Shown: positions 8,725 through 16,115 of the stretch, in pieces
How the letters are laid out: each line of letters begins with the position of its first letter
Numbering within the stretch: the first letter of the stretch is position 1
Origin: RGIG2041 sp045578865
GTDB lineage: Bacteria; Bacillota; Clostridia; UBA1381; UMGS1253
Length of the DNA stretch: 64,000 nt
Assembly (NCBI GenBank): GCA_045578865.1
Contig: JAZNLB010000005.1
Location: forward strand, 102,080 to 166,079
Direction: 5' to 3'
Translations under genes and position numbers: made by a program
Notes under the pieces: generated by a model
Told to the model about the DNA's origin: nothing
Seen by the model: the letters and a program-made list of their open reading frames with translations, nothing else
The model's database searches: none

Positions 8725-10214
8725 TTTTCAAACACCTCCGGCAAATAGCGAAATGCGCGGCGGTTAAAAAGAAAGTTTACCGCCACATAGGCAGGCAATA
8801 TCCATAAACTGTGCAGTACACCCCGTAAAACGAGTGCGCCGAAGGAAAGGCCGGCGAATGTATCCACATAAAAAATGCACATAACCAGCGCAAACACCAT
8901 GCCGTTGGTCAGCCATAGTTTATATGTCTGCCACACGCTGCGCCCGAGCACCTTTTTATTGGCGTGGTAAATCGCCACCACCGCACGATATATAAGCGCA
9001 ACCAGCGTGCCGAAAATTGCACCACAGATGCCGAACTTCCAGATTGCAAGCACCGAAACCGTAAGGTTGATTGCCATTTCCCAGATGGCATGTGCACGCG
9101 TGTTGTCAAACTCGCCTGCGTACTCAATGAGTTGATTGCTCGGCAACTTGGCGTTGGCCGCAAGTTGCATAAGCACAAACAGCAAAACCAGCAGCGGATT
9201 AAAATAACTGATATCCGTGATGCCTTGTGTATACAGTTGCACCAACGGCAGCAGGAAAACCGCCATCAGCGTGTAGATAATAAAGGCAACCATGATGTAA
9301 AATGTTTCATAAACCGTGTACATACGGTCAAACTTTTCGCGCTCGGTAAAAAACATCTGTCCGAGTTTGAAAGATAATCCCGATACCGCACCGGTGATGA
9401 GCGCCTGCACCTGCGAAAAAAAGAAGTTGTAAATCGTGTAAACACTTGCCACGGCAAAGTCGCACATCGCAGACAAAAGCAAAATATCCGTGTTGTTAAA
9501 CACCATGCCCGACAACTGATGCACCAAAACCGACTTTCTCTGCTTTGTCGCTTCGTAATCCGGTTTTGCCTTCCAGTCCAGCCACGGATAGTTTTTCTTT
9601 GCATACACATACAGATAGCCAAGTTGCACAAGTGCGATTACGCAATAGACAAGCTGAATCAGCACCAGACTGTCCGTAAGCAAAAGCACCGCAATCTTAC
9701 CGAGATTGCTGAAAATCTGTACTAGCGTTTCGGAAGTGGTGATGACATACTTTCTGCCGTCCACCTCCATCAAAATGCGATACTTCGCCTGCACAAAATA
9801 ACTAAACAGAGACGGCAGGGCATTTAAAAGCACCAATGCAAAAATCACCTGCGGCGCAAGCGGTGTCTGTATAACAAAACTGTATACCAGCGCAATGGCC
9901 AATACGATGCCCGCATAAAGCAAACCTGTTTTTTTGTAATACACATTCGTAGCCGCCAGCACCGAACTGCAAGCACCATGGTCCTGCTTGGCAACCGGTT
10001 TATAAAGTGCCTGCGTGGTCGCAAGGCCCACGCCGGCTTCCAGAAGGCACATATAGGTAAAAATCTGCTTAATGGTGGAAAGCACACCGTTAATTTCAGA
10101 GCCGAAGTTCTCCAAATAAAGGCGTGGAAGCAAAAAGCCCATCACCAGCAAGGCCACCTGATAGACAAGTCCTGAAATCATATTCTTTTTTATTCTGGTG
10201 TCCTTTTCAGGCAT
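8721..10214 (-). CDS. Wzx-type polysaccharide flippase
   Basis: A protein of 497 residues with about twelve to fourteen membrane helices, of the MATE/MVF-like oligosaccharide exporter group. The N-terminal KKNMISGLVYQVALLVMGF and GSEINGVLSTIKQIFTY stretches are typical of Wzx proteins in Firmicutes capsule clusters. It would move the completed lipid-linked unit across the membrane. The ATG at 10214 has a GGGG/AGAGG site and leaves a 17-base gap after the acetyltransferase; a farther-upstream GTG would overlap that gene. No Wzy polymerase is recognisable in the visible part of the operon, unless the GtrII-like protein or a gene beyond the left edge fills that role. Confidence 0.87.
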   Translation of the reverse strand: MPEKDTRIKKNMISGLVYQVALLVMGFLLPRLYLENFGSEINGVLSTIKQIFTYMCLLEAGVGLATTQALYKPVAKQDHGACSSVLAATNVYYKKTGLLYAGIVLAIALVYSFVIQTPLAPQVIFALVLLNALPSLFSYFVQAKYRILMEVDGRKYVITTSETLVQIFSNLGKIAVLLLTDSLVLIQLVYCVIALVQLGYLYVYAKKNYPWLDWKAKPDYEATKQRKSVLVHQLSGMVFNNTDILLLSAMCDFAVASVYTIYNFFFSQVQALITGAVSGLSFKLGQMFFTEREKFDRMYTVYETFYIMVAFIIYTLMAVFLLPLVQLYTQGITDISYFNPLLVLLFVLMQLAANAKLPSNQLIEYAGEFDNTRAHAIWEMAINLTVSVLAIWKFGICGAIFGTLVALIYRAVVAIYHANKKVLGRSVWQTYKLWLTNGMVFALVMCIFYVDTFAGLSFGALVLRGVLHSLWILPAYVAVNFLFNRRAFRYLPEVFEK

Positions 10215-10231
10215 TGCCTCTATCCCCTTTT

Positions 10232-10777
10232 TTACTCCACACAATTTTGCAAATACCCCGCCGTTGCATTTTGTTTCGGCAAAATCTTTGCCGGATTGCC
10301 GAGCACAATACTGTGCGGCGGCACATCAAAATTCACAAAGCTCAGCGGCGCAATGAGCACATCTTCGCCAATGGTAATCTTGCCGACCACCACGGCGTTT
10401 GTGCCAATCCAGCAGTTATTTGCAATCGTCGGCACACCTTCTCTTTTGCCACGGTTTTCCCGACCGATGGTAACGCCCGTGCCCACATTGACATTTTTGC
10501 CCAGTTTTGCATCAGGATGAATAATCACACGCCCCGTATGGCCGATGTAGAAGCCTGCGCCGATTTGCGTGCGCGCCGGAATTTGAATCCCCGTTTTATA
10601 CGCACGGCGCCGGAGCAGATATGTATACCACAACCGAAGCGGCAATATGCGTTGCGCCTGCGCTTTGCGTAAAAGCGCAATATAGGAAAGTTCCGGCGGT
10701 CGCATACATCTGTGCAAAAGCGATTCGCCCGCTTCGCCGTAGTAGCGATATAAATCTTTTTTAAATACTGTGTTCAT
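10232..10777 (-). CDS. CysE-like hexapeptide-repeat O-acetyltransferase
   Basis: This 181-residue protein has a left-handed beta-helix. The turns include IGAGFYIGHTGRVIIHPDAKLG, and NCWIGTNAVVVGKITIGEDVLIAP, with SIVLGNPAKIL at the end. The H of GHTG corresponds to the catalytic histidine of serine acetyltransferases. Placement inside the polysaccharide operon, away from cysteine genes, argues for O-acetylation of a polysaccharide sugar with acetyl-CoA. The ATG follows a GGAGG with three bases between the genes. Confidence 0.82.
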   Translation of the reverse strand: MNTVFKKDLYRYYGEAGESLLHRCMRPPELSYIALLRKAQAQRILPLRLWYTYLLRRRAYKTGIQIPARTQIGAGFYIGHTGRVIIHPDAKLGKNVNVGTGVTIGRENRGKREGVPTIANNCWIGTNAVVVGKITIGEDVLIAPLSFVNFDVPPHSIVLGNPAKILPKQNATAGYLQNCVE

Positions 10778-10780
10778 AGC

Positions 10781-11167
10781 CTAAGCCTCCAAAAACAGTT
10801 TGCGTGTTACGAAATTATAAACCGGCACAAGCACCATCGCCGCAATTTTCACGAGCAAATAATGCAAAGTAAACACCACAGCGCCCAGCCACATAATCAA
10901 CTGATTGAGCAAAAGACCGCCCAGGCTTAAAAGCACAAACAATGCAAATTCACGCACACGGTTTTCCCCTTTGCTTCGGAAAACAAATTTCATGCTCAGT
11001 ATGTAGTTGACAACCACCGACACGAAAAATCCCGCGGCGGAGGCCAAAAGCACGCTTGTATGCAAAAGTTCACAAAGCGCCGTCAGCACGCCGACATCCA
11101 CCGCTGCGGCAATCACGCCAACAACGCAAAAGCGCACCAACTGCCCTGCAAGGCGGTTAATTTTCAT
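10781..11167 (-). CDS. GtrA-like membrane protein
   Basis: A 128-residue protein with four predicted membrane helices and the GtrA signature: LVRFCVVGVIAAAVDVGVL at the N-terminus and VSVVVNYILSMKFVFR in the middle. GtrA proteins are thought to help move undecaprenyl-linked sugars to the outer face. The ATG at 11167 has GCGGAGG at ideal spacing and overlaps the cyclase stop by 11 bases, the same ATG...TAA overlap form seen at 3735-3745. It probably works with the GtrII-like gene. Confidence 0.85.
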   Translation of the reverse strand: MKINRLAGQLVRFCVVGVIAAAVDVGVLTALCELLHTSVLLASAAGFFVSVVVNYILSMKFVFRSKGENRVREFALFVLLSLGGLLLNQLIMWLGAVVFTLHYLLVKIAAMVLVPVYNFVTRKLFLEA

Positions 11168-13493
11168 GGTTTTCCTCCGCAGACACTCGCTCAAAAATCC
11201 AAATCGAATCAATCGCGTTTTCGGTCTTATCCTCGCTCGGATGCACCGTCAGTTTCATACGGCCACCATGGATTTCTTTATAGGTCACGCTTGGAAGATG
11301 CCCACCTTGCAGTTGGTACTCCAGCGCTTCAAAATCCAGAAAATGCTGCAATACGCGGCGATACTCCGGCCGCACAAAATCATGCACATAGTTTGCCCAT
11401 GCGCCCGAAAATGTGTCTGCCGCCTGTGCCGCCCGCGAAAAATTCTCGCTCGCCAGAACGGAAAGCACCGTGTCGCTTTCATGCATTACGCAAAACACGC
11501 CACAGTAGCGGGAAGAAAGAACGGACAAAAACGCATCCACCTGTCCGACACCCGTGTGTGCCGTCCGGATAGATTTGTGTGTCGCATCATGCTTTTGACC
11601 GAACTCCTTGGACTGATAATATTTTGATTTTTCCACATACATCGCTTTTTCCGCCGCATTTACGACTTCTTCGATGTGCATCGTTTTATCGGCATACTGC
11701 ACACCGACGGAAATGTGGTATTTCATCTCTTCAATCTGTTCGTTTGCCTGCTTAAGACGGCTTTGCAGTTGCTCCTCCGGCAAATTCCATACAAACACCA
11801 AAAACTCGTCGCCACCGATGCGGTATACTCTGCCGTCTGCAAAGGTTTCGGTAAGCACCTGTGCAATAAACATCAGCATCTGGTCGCCTGCGGCATGTCC
11901 GTAGGTGTTGTTAAAGTAGTTGAGTTCGTTGACATCTATAAAAATGCAAACCATATTTTGCAGCACTGCGTTTTCTATGTGCACGATATCTTCTTTGTAC
12001 GCCATGCGGTTCGCCACACCCGTCAGCGCATCCGTATGCGCCATTTGCTCGGTTTTCACCATGTCTTTGCGGTTGTGAATCGCCATCGTAAAGCAAATCG
12101 CAATGTCTTCAAGCAAGTCATATACGCGCTTGTTTTTCGGATTCAGCACGCCTAAAATGCTCATGCTTGCATTGTCATTGGCAACGCAGGCAAAGCAGAC
12201 CGAGTGAATTTCGTGCGCCTGCAAAAAAGCGGAAAATTCCGGCATAATGGACTCCAACGCACCGCCTGCGGTAATTCTGGCAAGGTATAACTCGTTGTGA
12301 TACTGTGTGCGCTTTCGGGAAACATAGGCAAACAGTTGCGATACAAAATACGACCGTTCTTCCTCCGTAAGCGCTTTGGCCTTTTCATTCGGGGCAATGT
12401 AGGAATGCTCTATGCCCATACTGTCCGTCACAAATGCCGAGCGCGCCCGCGCATAAAATACAACCTCGCGAAGCGCCTCAAAAATACCGTCGCTCTTTCT
12501 CCATATACCCAATAAGACTTTACGGATATCCGATGCCAGACGGTTAATTTTCAAATGCTTTCGCTCGGAAATAAAGAGCAGCAGCGCATAAATAAGCATC
12601 ACCGCAAAAATCAGTCCGGCAACCAGCATCATGTAATTCGTCGTGCGCCGTGCCGTTGCAAACACGACCTGCTCCGGCTGTGTCATCATAATATGCCAGT
12701 CTGCAATTTCCATCGGCGCATAATGGGCGTACAGATGTGCATCGACCGTGAGTGCATCGAAGGAAACGATACCGTCTTCGCCACGCGATATATCATCGGC
12801 AAATGCGGCATAACTGTATCCTTCTCCGAATTTACTGTTTGCCAGTTCCGCCACATTACGGATGGAGCGCTCCTTTGTATTTAAAATCAGATTTCCGTTG
12901 CCGCGCTCAATAATAAACAAATCGGCATTTTTTGCGCGTGCCGCTTCTATGTATCTTTGCTTGAAACTTTCTAAATTGACAATGCCGTACATCATGGCAA
13001 CGGGTGTGCCGTCCTGTGCACGGATAGCCACCGCACTGCGAACAACCTCCAGACCCGGTTTGGACAAACTGTTGACTCTGCCCGTGATAAATGTTCCCTT
13101 TGCCGCCTCCTGTGCAAAATCAAGGCCTTCGCCCAATTCAATCACTCCGTTTTTGGTAATAAAATGGTTGCCCGGCAAAAGCACGCCGATGCTCTCAAAC
13201 AAACCGATTTCGCGAAATGAATCAAACAGCAAACTGTAATCCTTACCCTCGGCATACAACTGCTCTGCAAAACGCGCCATCGTTTCTAAGTTTTCCATAT
13301 CGGACATAAACTGCAAATTGATATCGTTTTTAAACTGCTGTGTTTCATAGTGCAGGGTTTCAAATGCCTCCTGCTCCGAATGAAAATAGGCATAGTTAAG
13401 CATTGCAAAAATAATGGTGATAAGCAAAACAACGGCAATCACCGAATAAATCAGTTTGTCTGCTACATTTTTTCGTTTGTTTACGGTTTTCAT
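11157..13493 (-). CDS. Membrane sensor diguanylate cyclase (dCache-GAF-like-GGDEF)
   Basis: A 778-residue membrane receptor that should make c-di-GMP. Membrane helices lie at about 16-34 and 287-308 and enclose a dCache-like sensor domain. A GAF-like region (about 330-470) follows, then a GGDEF domain with intact RIGGDEF (signature residues 560-564) and DALTGVANRMAY. The RxxD inhibitory site expected upstream of GGDEF is absent (FADG instead), so product inhibition is unlikely. A C-terminal segment of about 140 residues looks PAS-like. Its start overlaps the EAL gene stop by four bases (ATGA). Its place ahead of the exopolysaccharide genes suggests it tunes their output. Confidence 0.9.
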   Translation of the reverse strand: MKTVNKRKNVADKLIYSVIAVVLLITIIFAMLNYAYFHSEQEAFETLHYETQQFKNDINLQFMSDMENLETMARFAEQLYAEGKDYSLLFDSFREIGLFESIGVLLPGNHFITKNGVIELGEGLDFAQEAAKGTFITGRVNSLSKPGLEVVRSAVAIRAQDGTPVAMMYGIVNLESFKQRYIEAARAKNADLFIIERGNGNLILNTKERSIRNVAELANSKFGEGYSYAAFADDISRGEDGIVSFDALTVDAHLYAHYAPMEIADWHIMMTQPEQVVFATARRTTNYMMLVAGLIFAVMLIYALLLFISERKHLKINRLASDIRKVLLGIWRKSDGIFEALREVVFYARARSAFVTDSMGIEHSYIAPNEKAKALTEEERSYFVSQLFAYVSRKRTQYHNELYLARITAGGALESIMPEFSAFLQAHEIHSVCFACVANDNASMSILGVLNPKNKRVYDLLEDIAICFTMAIHNRKDMVKTEQMAHTDALTGVANRMAYKEDIVHIENAVLQNMVCIFIDVNELNYFNNTYGHAAGDQMLMFIAQVLTETFADGRVYRIGGDEFLVFVWNLPEEQLQSRLKQANEQIEEMKYHISVGVQYADKTMHIEEVVNAAEKAMYVEKSKYYQSKEFGQKHDATHKSIRTAHTGVGQVDAFLSVLSSRYCGVFCVMHESDTVLSVLASENFSRAAQAADTFSGAWANYVHDFVRPEYRRVLQHFLDFEALEYQLQGGHLPSVTYKEIHGGRMKLTVHPSEDKTENAIDSIWIFERVSAEENHEN

Positions 13494-14983
13494 GCAATCA
13501 CATCCTGCGTCGTTTTATTTTGATAATCACGCACAAATTGTGCGGCCTGCTGCTCGGGTATCGGTTTAGAATAATACCAGCCTTGCACATACTCGCAATT
13601 CGTCTTTGCAATCATCTGGCGATGCGCCTCGGTTTCCACGCCCTCGCAGACGACTTGTATGCCCATGTTATGTACCAGCGCAATCATACCGTTGAGCAAA
13701 TCCATACCGTTTTCTTCGGCTTTAAGCAAAATACCGCGGTCGATTTTGACCTCGCTGATGGGATATTCGCAAAGGTTGACAAGCGAGGTGTAACCGCTGC
13801 CCATATCGTCGAGGGCAATTTTAAATCCCATCTGCCTGCACTGCAAAACATTTTGCCGCGCTCTGTCGAGGTTTTTTTCAATGGCATCTTCCGTAATTTC
13901 GATAATCAGTTTTTCTTTGTCGAAAACATAGCGCGAGGCAATCTCTCGAATACGCACAATAAAGTCTCTCTCCGAAATCGTGATGCGTGTAAAATTGCAC
14001 GACAGCGTTAAGTGAGCAAACTCGGTGCCCCGCCATTTGTGCAGTTGACAGCACACCTTTTCAAACATGTAATAATCCAACCGGCTGATTTGCCCCGATT
14101 TTTCGAGCGCCCCAATATAGACCGCCGGCGATATAACATTTCCCTCGCTGTCCACCCAGCGCGAAAGTGCCTCGGCGGAAACGATTTTCTCACTTTGCCT
14201 GTCTACAATAAATTGCAGATACATCTTAAATTCTTTGCGTGCAAATCCCTCTTCGATTCGTTCTAACAGGCGCTTTTCTTCAATCGCACTGTTGAGCATC
14301 TGCCGGTCACAGTACACGACGGGAGTTTCCTCCGTCGCCCACATATTGCAATTCCGGCGCAGATTGTAGAGGATATATTCGCAATTTTTGTCCTCTCGTT
14401 GCAAGGTATACACCACCGCATGAAAATACGGCATGTTCCTCCTGCGCGACTCGGACAAATACAAATTCAGTTTCTCCGTCACCGCTTCGACCGTTTTGAC
14501 CACAGCCTCCTGTGTGTCGGAACGAAAGGTCAACAGAAAACCGTTTTCCGTAATACGCGCCACAATCTCATTTTCGTCTGCAAACTCCGACAGCGTGCCC
14601 GCCGTATATTTTACGGCATCGGACATGGCAAATTCGCCGTGATACATTTGCAGATAGTTGCTGTCGATGATGACATACAAAATCGTATACCGTTCGCGCG
14701 CCTCATCGCTTAACTGCTTAAAATGCGACTCAAAATAAGCAAGGTTGCCGATGCCCGTTTCCGAATCCAGAACATGGCTGAGTCGCGTAGTCTCTCGCAA
14801 ACGATAAATCCACCAGATACCGCCGCTCACAACCAAAAAAAGCAACACACCCAGACACACACACAACGCCGGCAGAATGCTGCGCTTCGGCGGCTCCACC
14901 GCAACCGTGTAGGCAAAAGTGCGTGTCGCAAAAACAAATGCCGCCAAAACCACCGTGCAAAGCACCCATATTTTCTTTTTCAT
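13490..14983 (-). CDS. c-di-GMP phosphodiesterase (degenerate GGDEF-EAL)
   Basis: A protein of about 497 residues. A signal-like hydrophobic N-terminus and a second membrane helix (about 40-62) precede a degenerate GGDEF domain in which the signature reads TENGF, so it should not cyclise GTP. The EAL domain keeps the metal and substrate residues: SAEALSRW, CNFTRI, EITED, LDDMGSGYTSL, KIDRG, CEGVETE and QGWYYSKP, predicting active hydrolysis of c-di-GMP. The ATG at 14983 is taken as start; a GTG three codons upstream is the alternative. It is the first gene of the long minus-strand operon, with its promoter at 15040-15067. Confidence 0.9.
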   Translation of the reverse strand: MKKKIWVLCTVVLAAFVFATRTFAYTVAVEPPKRSILPALCVCLGVLLFLVVSGGIWWIYRLRETTRLSHVLDSETGIGNLAYFESHFKQLSDEARERYTILYVIIDSNYLQMYHGEFAMSDAVKYTAGTLSEFADENEIVARITENGFLLTFRSDTQEAVVKTVEAVTEKLNLYLSESRRRNMPYFHAVVYTLQREDKNCEYILYNLRRNCNMWATEETPVVYCDRQMLNSAIEEKRLLERIEEGFARKEFKMYLQFIVDRQSEKIVSAEALSRWVDSEGNVISPAVYIGALEKSGQISRLDYYMFEKVCCQLHKWRGTEFAHLTLSCNFTRITISERDFIVRIREIASRYVFDKEKLIIEITEDAIEKNLDRARQNVLQCRQMGFKIALDDMGSGYTSLVNLCEYPISEVKIDRGILLKAEENGMDLLNGMIALVHNMGIQVVCEGVETEAHRQMIAKTNCEYVQGWYYSKPIPEQQAAQFVRDYQNKTTQDVIA

Positions 14984-15039
14984 ACTCCTCACCTGCCAAA
15001 TTTAAAGCAGAATTGCTATAAATAATATAATTAAAATAT

Positions 15040-15067
15040 ATTATAGCATATAATATAAAAAAATCAA
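15040..15067 (-). promoter_or_regulatory. Promoter of the c-di-GMP/exopolysaccharide operon
   Basis: On the minus strand, TTGATT (15062-15067) is followed after 16 bases by a perfect TATAAT (15040-15045). The element lies about 55 bases before the first gene of the operon, in an A+T-rich stretch. No other convincing promoter is seen inside the tightly packed genes down to base 1. Confidence 0.65.
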
Positions 15068-15077
15068 TAGGTAGGTG

Positions 15078-15224
15078 TCACATTACGCCAAATTCTTCCG
15101 GTTTTCGCTGCATGCCGTAAAACTTCCACGAAAAAGCATATATTTCTTCGCCCGCAAGTCCTTCGAAATCACGCAAATAAATTATAATAATTTTGCTTAT
15201 TTTTAATTTTTTTCCTACAATCAA
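15078..15224 (-). CDS. Possible small ORF or gene remnant in the intergenic region
   Basis: An in-frame stretch from TTG at 15224 (or TTG at 15176) to TGA at 15078 encodes up to 48 residues. The last 30 (DFEGLAGEEIYAFSWKFYGM and onward) look protein-like. No ribosome site precedes either start, and the ORF overlaps nothing else. It may be a decayed 3' gene end. The rest of 14984-15606, about 620 bases, is T-rich on the plus strand and shows only the two divergent promoters. Confidence 0.22.
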   Translation of the reverse strand: MIVGKKLKISKIIIIYLRDFEGLAGEEIYAFSWKFYGMQRKPEEFGVM

Positions 15225-15517
15225 AAACTTTCACCTGTAATTATCTTGCTGCCAAAATACCTTCTGCTCCTCTCGCGATTTATCTTATGTTTATCCAATT
15301 TTACGGACTTTATATTTTAAATCTTTTTTTAATTTCAGCCAAAACCTTTCATGCAAATCTCCATCCTCTCATTTTTACACTTGTTTTATTTTGCTGTTTT
15401 TAGATTTTCTGCTTTTTCTAAAACATGCCTTCGCAACCACACAAGTTTTCTTGTTTTTTTACCTTCCCTTCCCAAAATGTCCAGACGAAAAAAATCCGAA
15501 ATTTTGTCGTTTATCTC

Positions 15518-15571
15518 TTGCTATTATTTATATGTTGTGTTATAATTCTTTAGGCACCGTTTCAGCGGTGC
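15518..15571 (+). promoter_or_regulatory. Promoter and leader palindrome of the hydrogenase operon
   Basis: TTGCTA (15518-15523), a 17-base spacer and TATAAT (15541-15546) form a strong sigma-A-type promoter 60 bases before the first gene. Just past the predicted start of transcription lies a perfect inverted repeat, GCACCG (15554-15559) and CGGTGC (15566-15571), separated by TTTCAG. It could be an operator half-site pair or a 5' stem. It does not match the Rex consensus. Confidence 0.65.
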
Positions 15572-15606
15572 AAACAGTTCTTGTTTTCAGAAAGGAAAGA
15601 TGCAAC

Positions 15607-15846
15607 ATGAAGATCACGGTTTGTATCGGCAGTTCCTGCCACATTAAAGGTTCTCGCCAGGTCGTAGAGCGCCTGCGCGCATTAATTGACGAGAACAATT
15701 TAACGGATAAAGTAGACCTTAGCGGTACATTTTGTTTAGGACAATGCCAGCAGGGTGTCTGCGTCACCATCGACGAAGCTCCTTACTCTGTTTCTCCGGA
15801 AACCGTAGACGAATTTTTCGCAAACGAAGTTGTAGCAAAGGCGTGA
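15607..15846 (+). CDS. Thioredoxin-like [2Fe-2S] protein (NuoE-like ferredoxin), copy 1
   Basis: A 79-residue protein of the thioredoxin-like [2Fe-2S] fold (NuoE C-terminal type). Four cysteines sit in the family pattern: CIGSSC near the N-terminus and CLGQC further on. Such small proteins pass electrons between NAD(P)H flavoproteins and hydrogenases. The ATG at 15607 follows AGGAAAG; upstream in-frame codons run through the promoter and are excluded. A close paralogue follows 4 bases downstream. The pair heads the operon with hydrogenase and phosphatase genes. Confidence 0.82.
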   Translation: MKITVCIGSSCHIKGSRQVVERLRALIDENNLTDKVDLSGTFCLGQCQQGVCVTIDEAPYSVSPETVDEFFANEVVAKA

Positions 15847-15850
15847 GGTA

Positions 15851-16111
15851 ATGCATATCCAGATTTGCATCGGCAGTTCCTGCCACATCAAAGGCTCGTC
15901 CGAAATCGTGGAATTGCTGACAAAAGCAATCAGCGAATACGGGCTTGAAAACGAAGTCTCCCTAAGCGGAAGTTTTTGCATAGGACAATGCAACCGTTTC
16001 GGCGTAACCGTACAAGTCGATGATACCGTACACGCAGGCATCCATCGCGACAATTTTAATGAATTTTTGCAAACACATGTATTATCCGTATTCGGAAAAG
16101 AAGGAAAGTGA
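15851..16111 (+). CDS. Thioredoxin-like [2Fe-2S] protein (NuoE-like ferredoxin), copy 2
   Basis: An 86-residue tandem paralogue of the preceding gene, with the same CIGSSCHIKGS N-terminus and a CIGQC second pair. The two share almost the same DNA around the first cysteine pair, so they arose by local duplication. It is followed at 16116 by the PAS-containing hydrogenase homologue, with its own tail providing AAGGAAAG as the next ribosome site. It probably carries electrons to or from one of the two hydrogenases; which copy serves which is unknown. Confidence 0.82.
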   Translation: MHIQICIGSSCHIKGSSEIVELLTKAISEYGLENEVSLSGSFCIGQCNRFGVTVQVDDTVHAGIHRDNFNEFLQTHVLSVFGKEGK

Positions 16112-16115
16112 AACT

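Noticed and set aside
10232..10777. Serine acetyltransferase for cysteine synthesis
   Set aside because: The fold fits, but the gene is locked inside a polysaccharide operon and no cysteine synthase is near.
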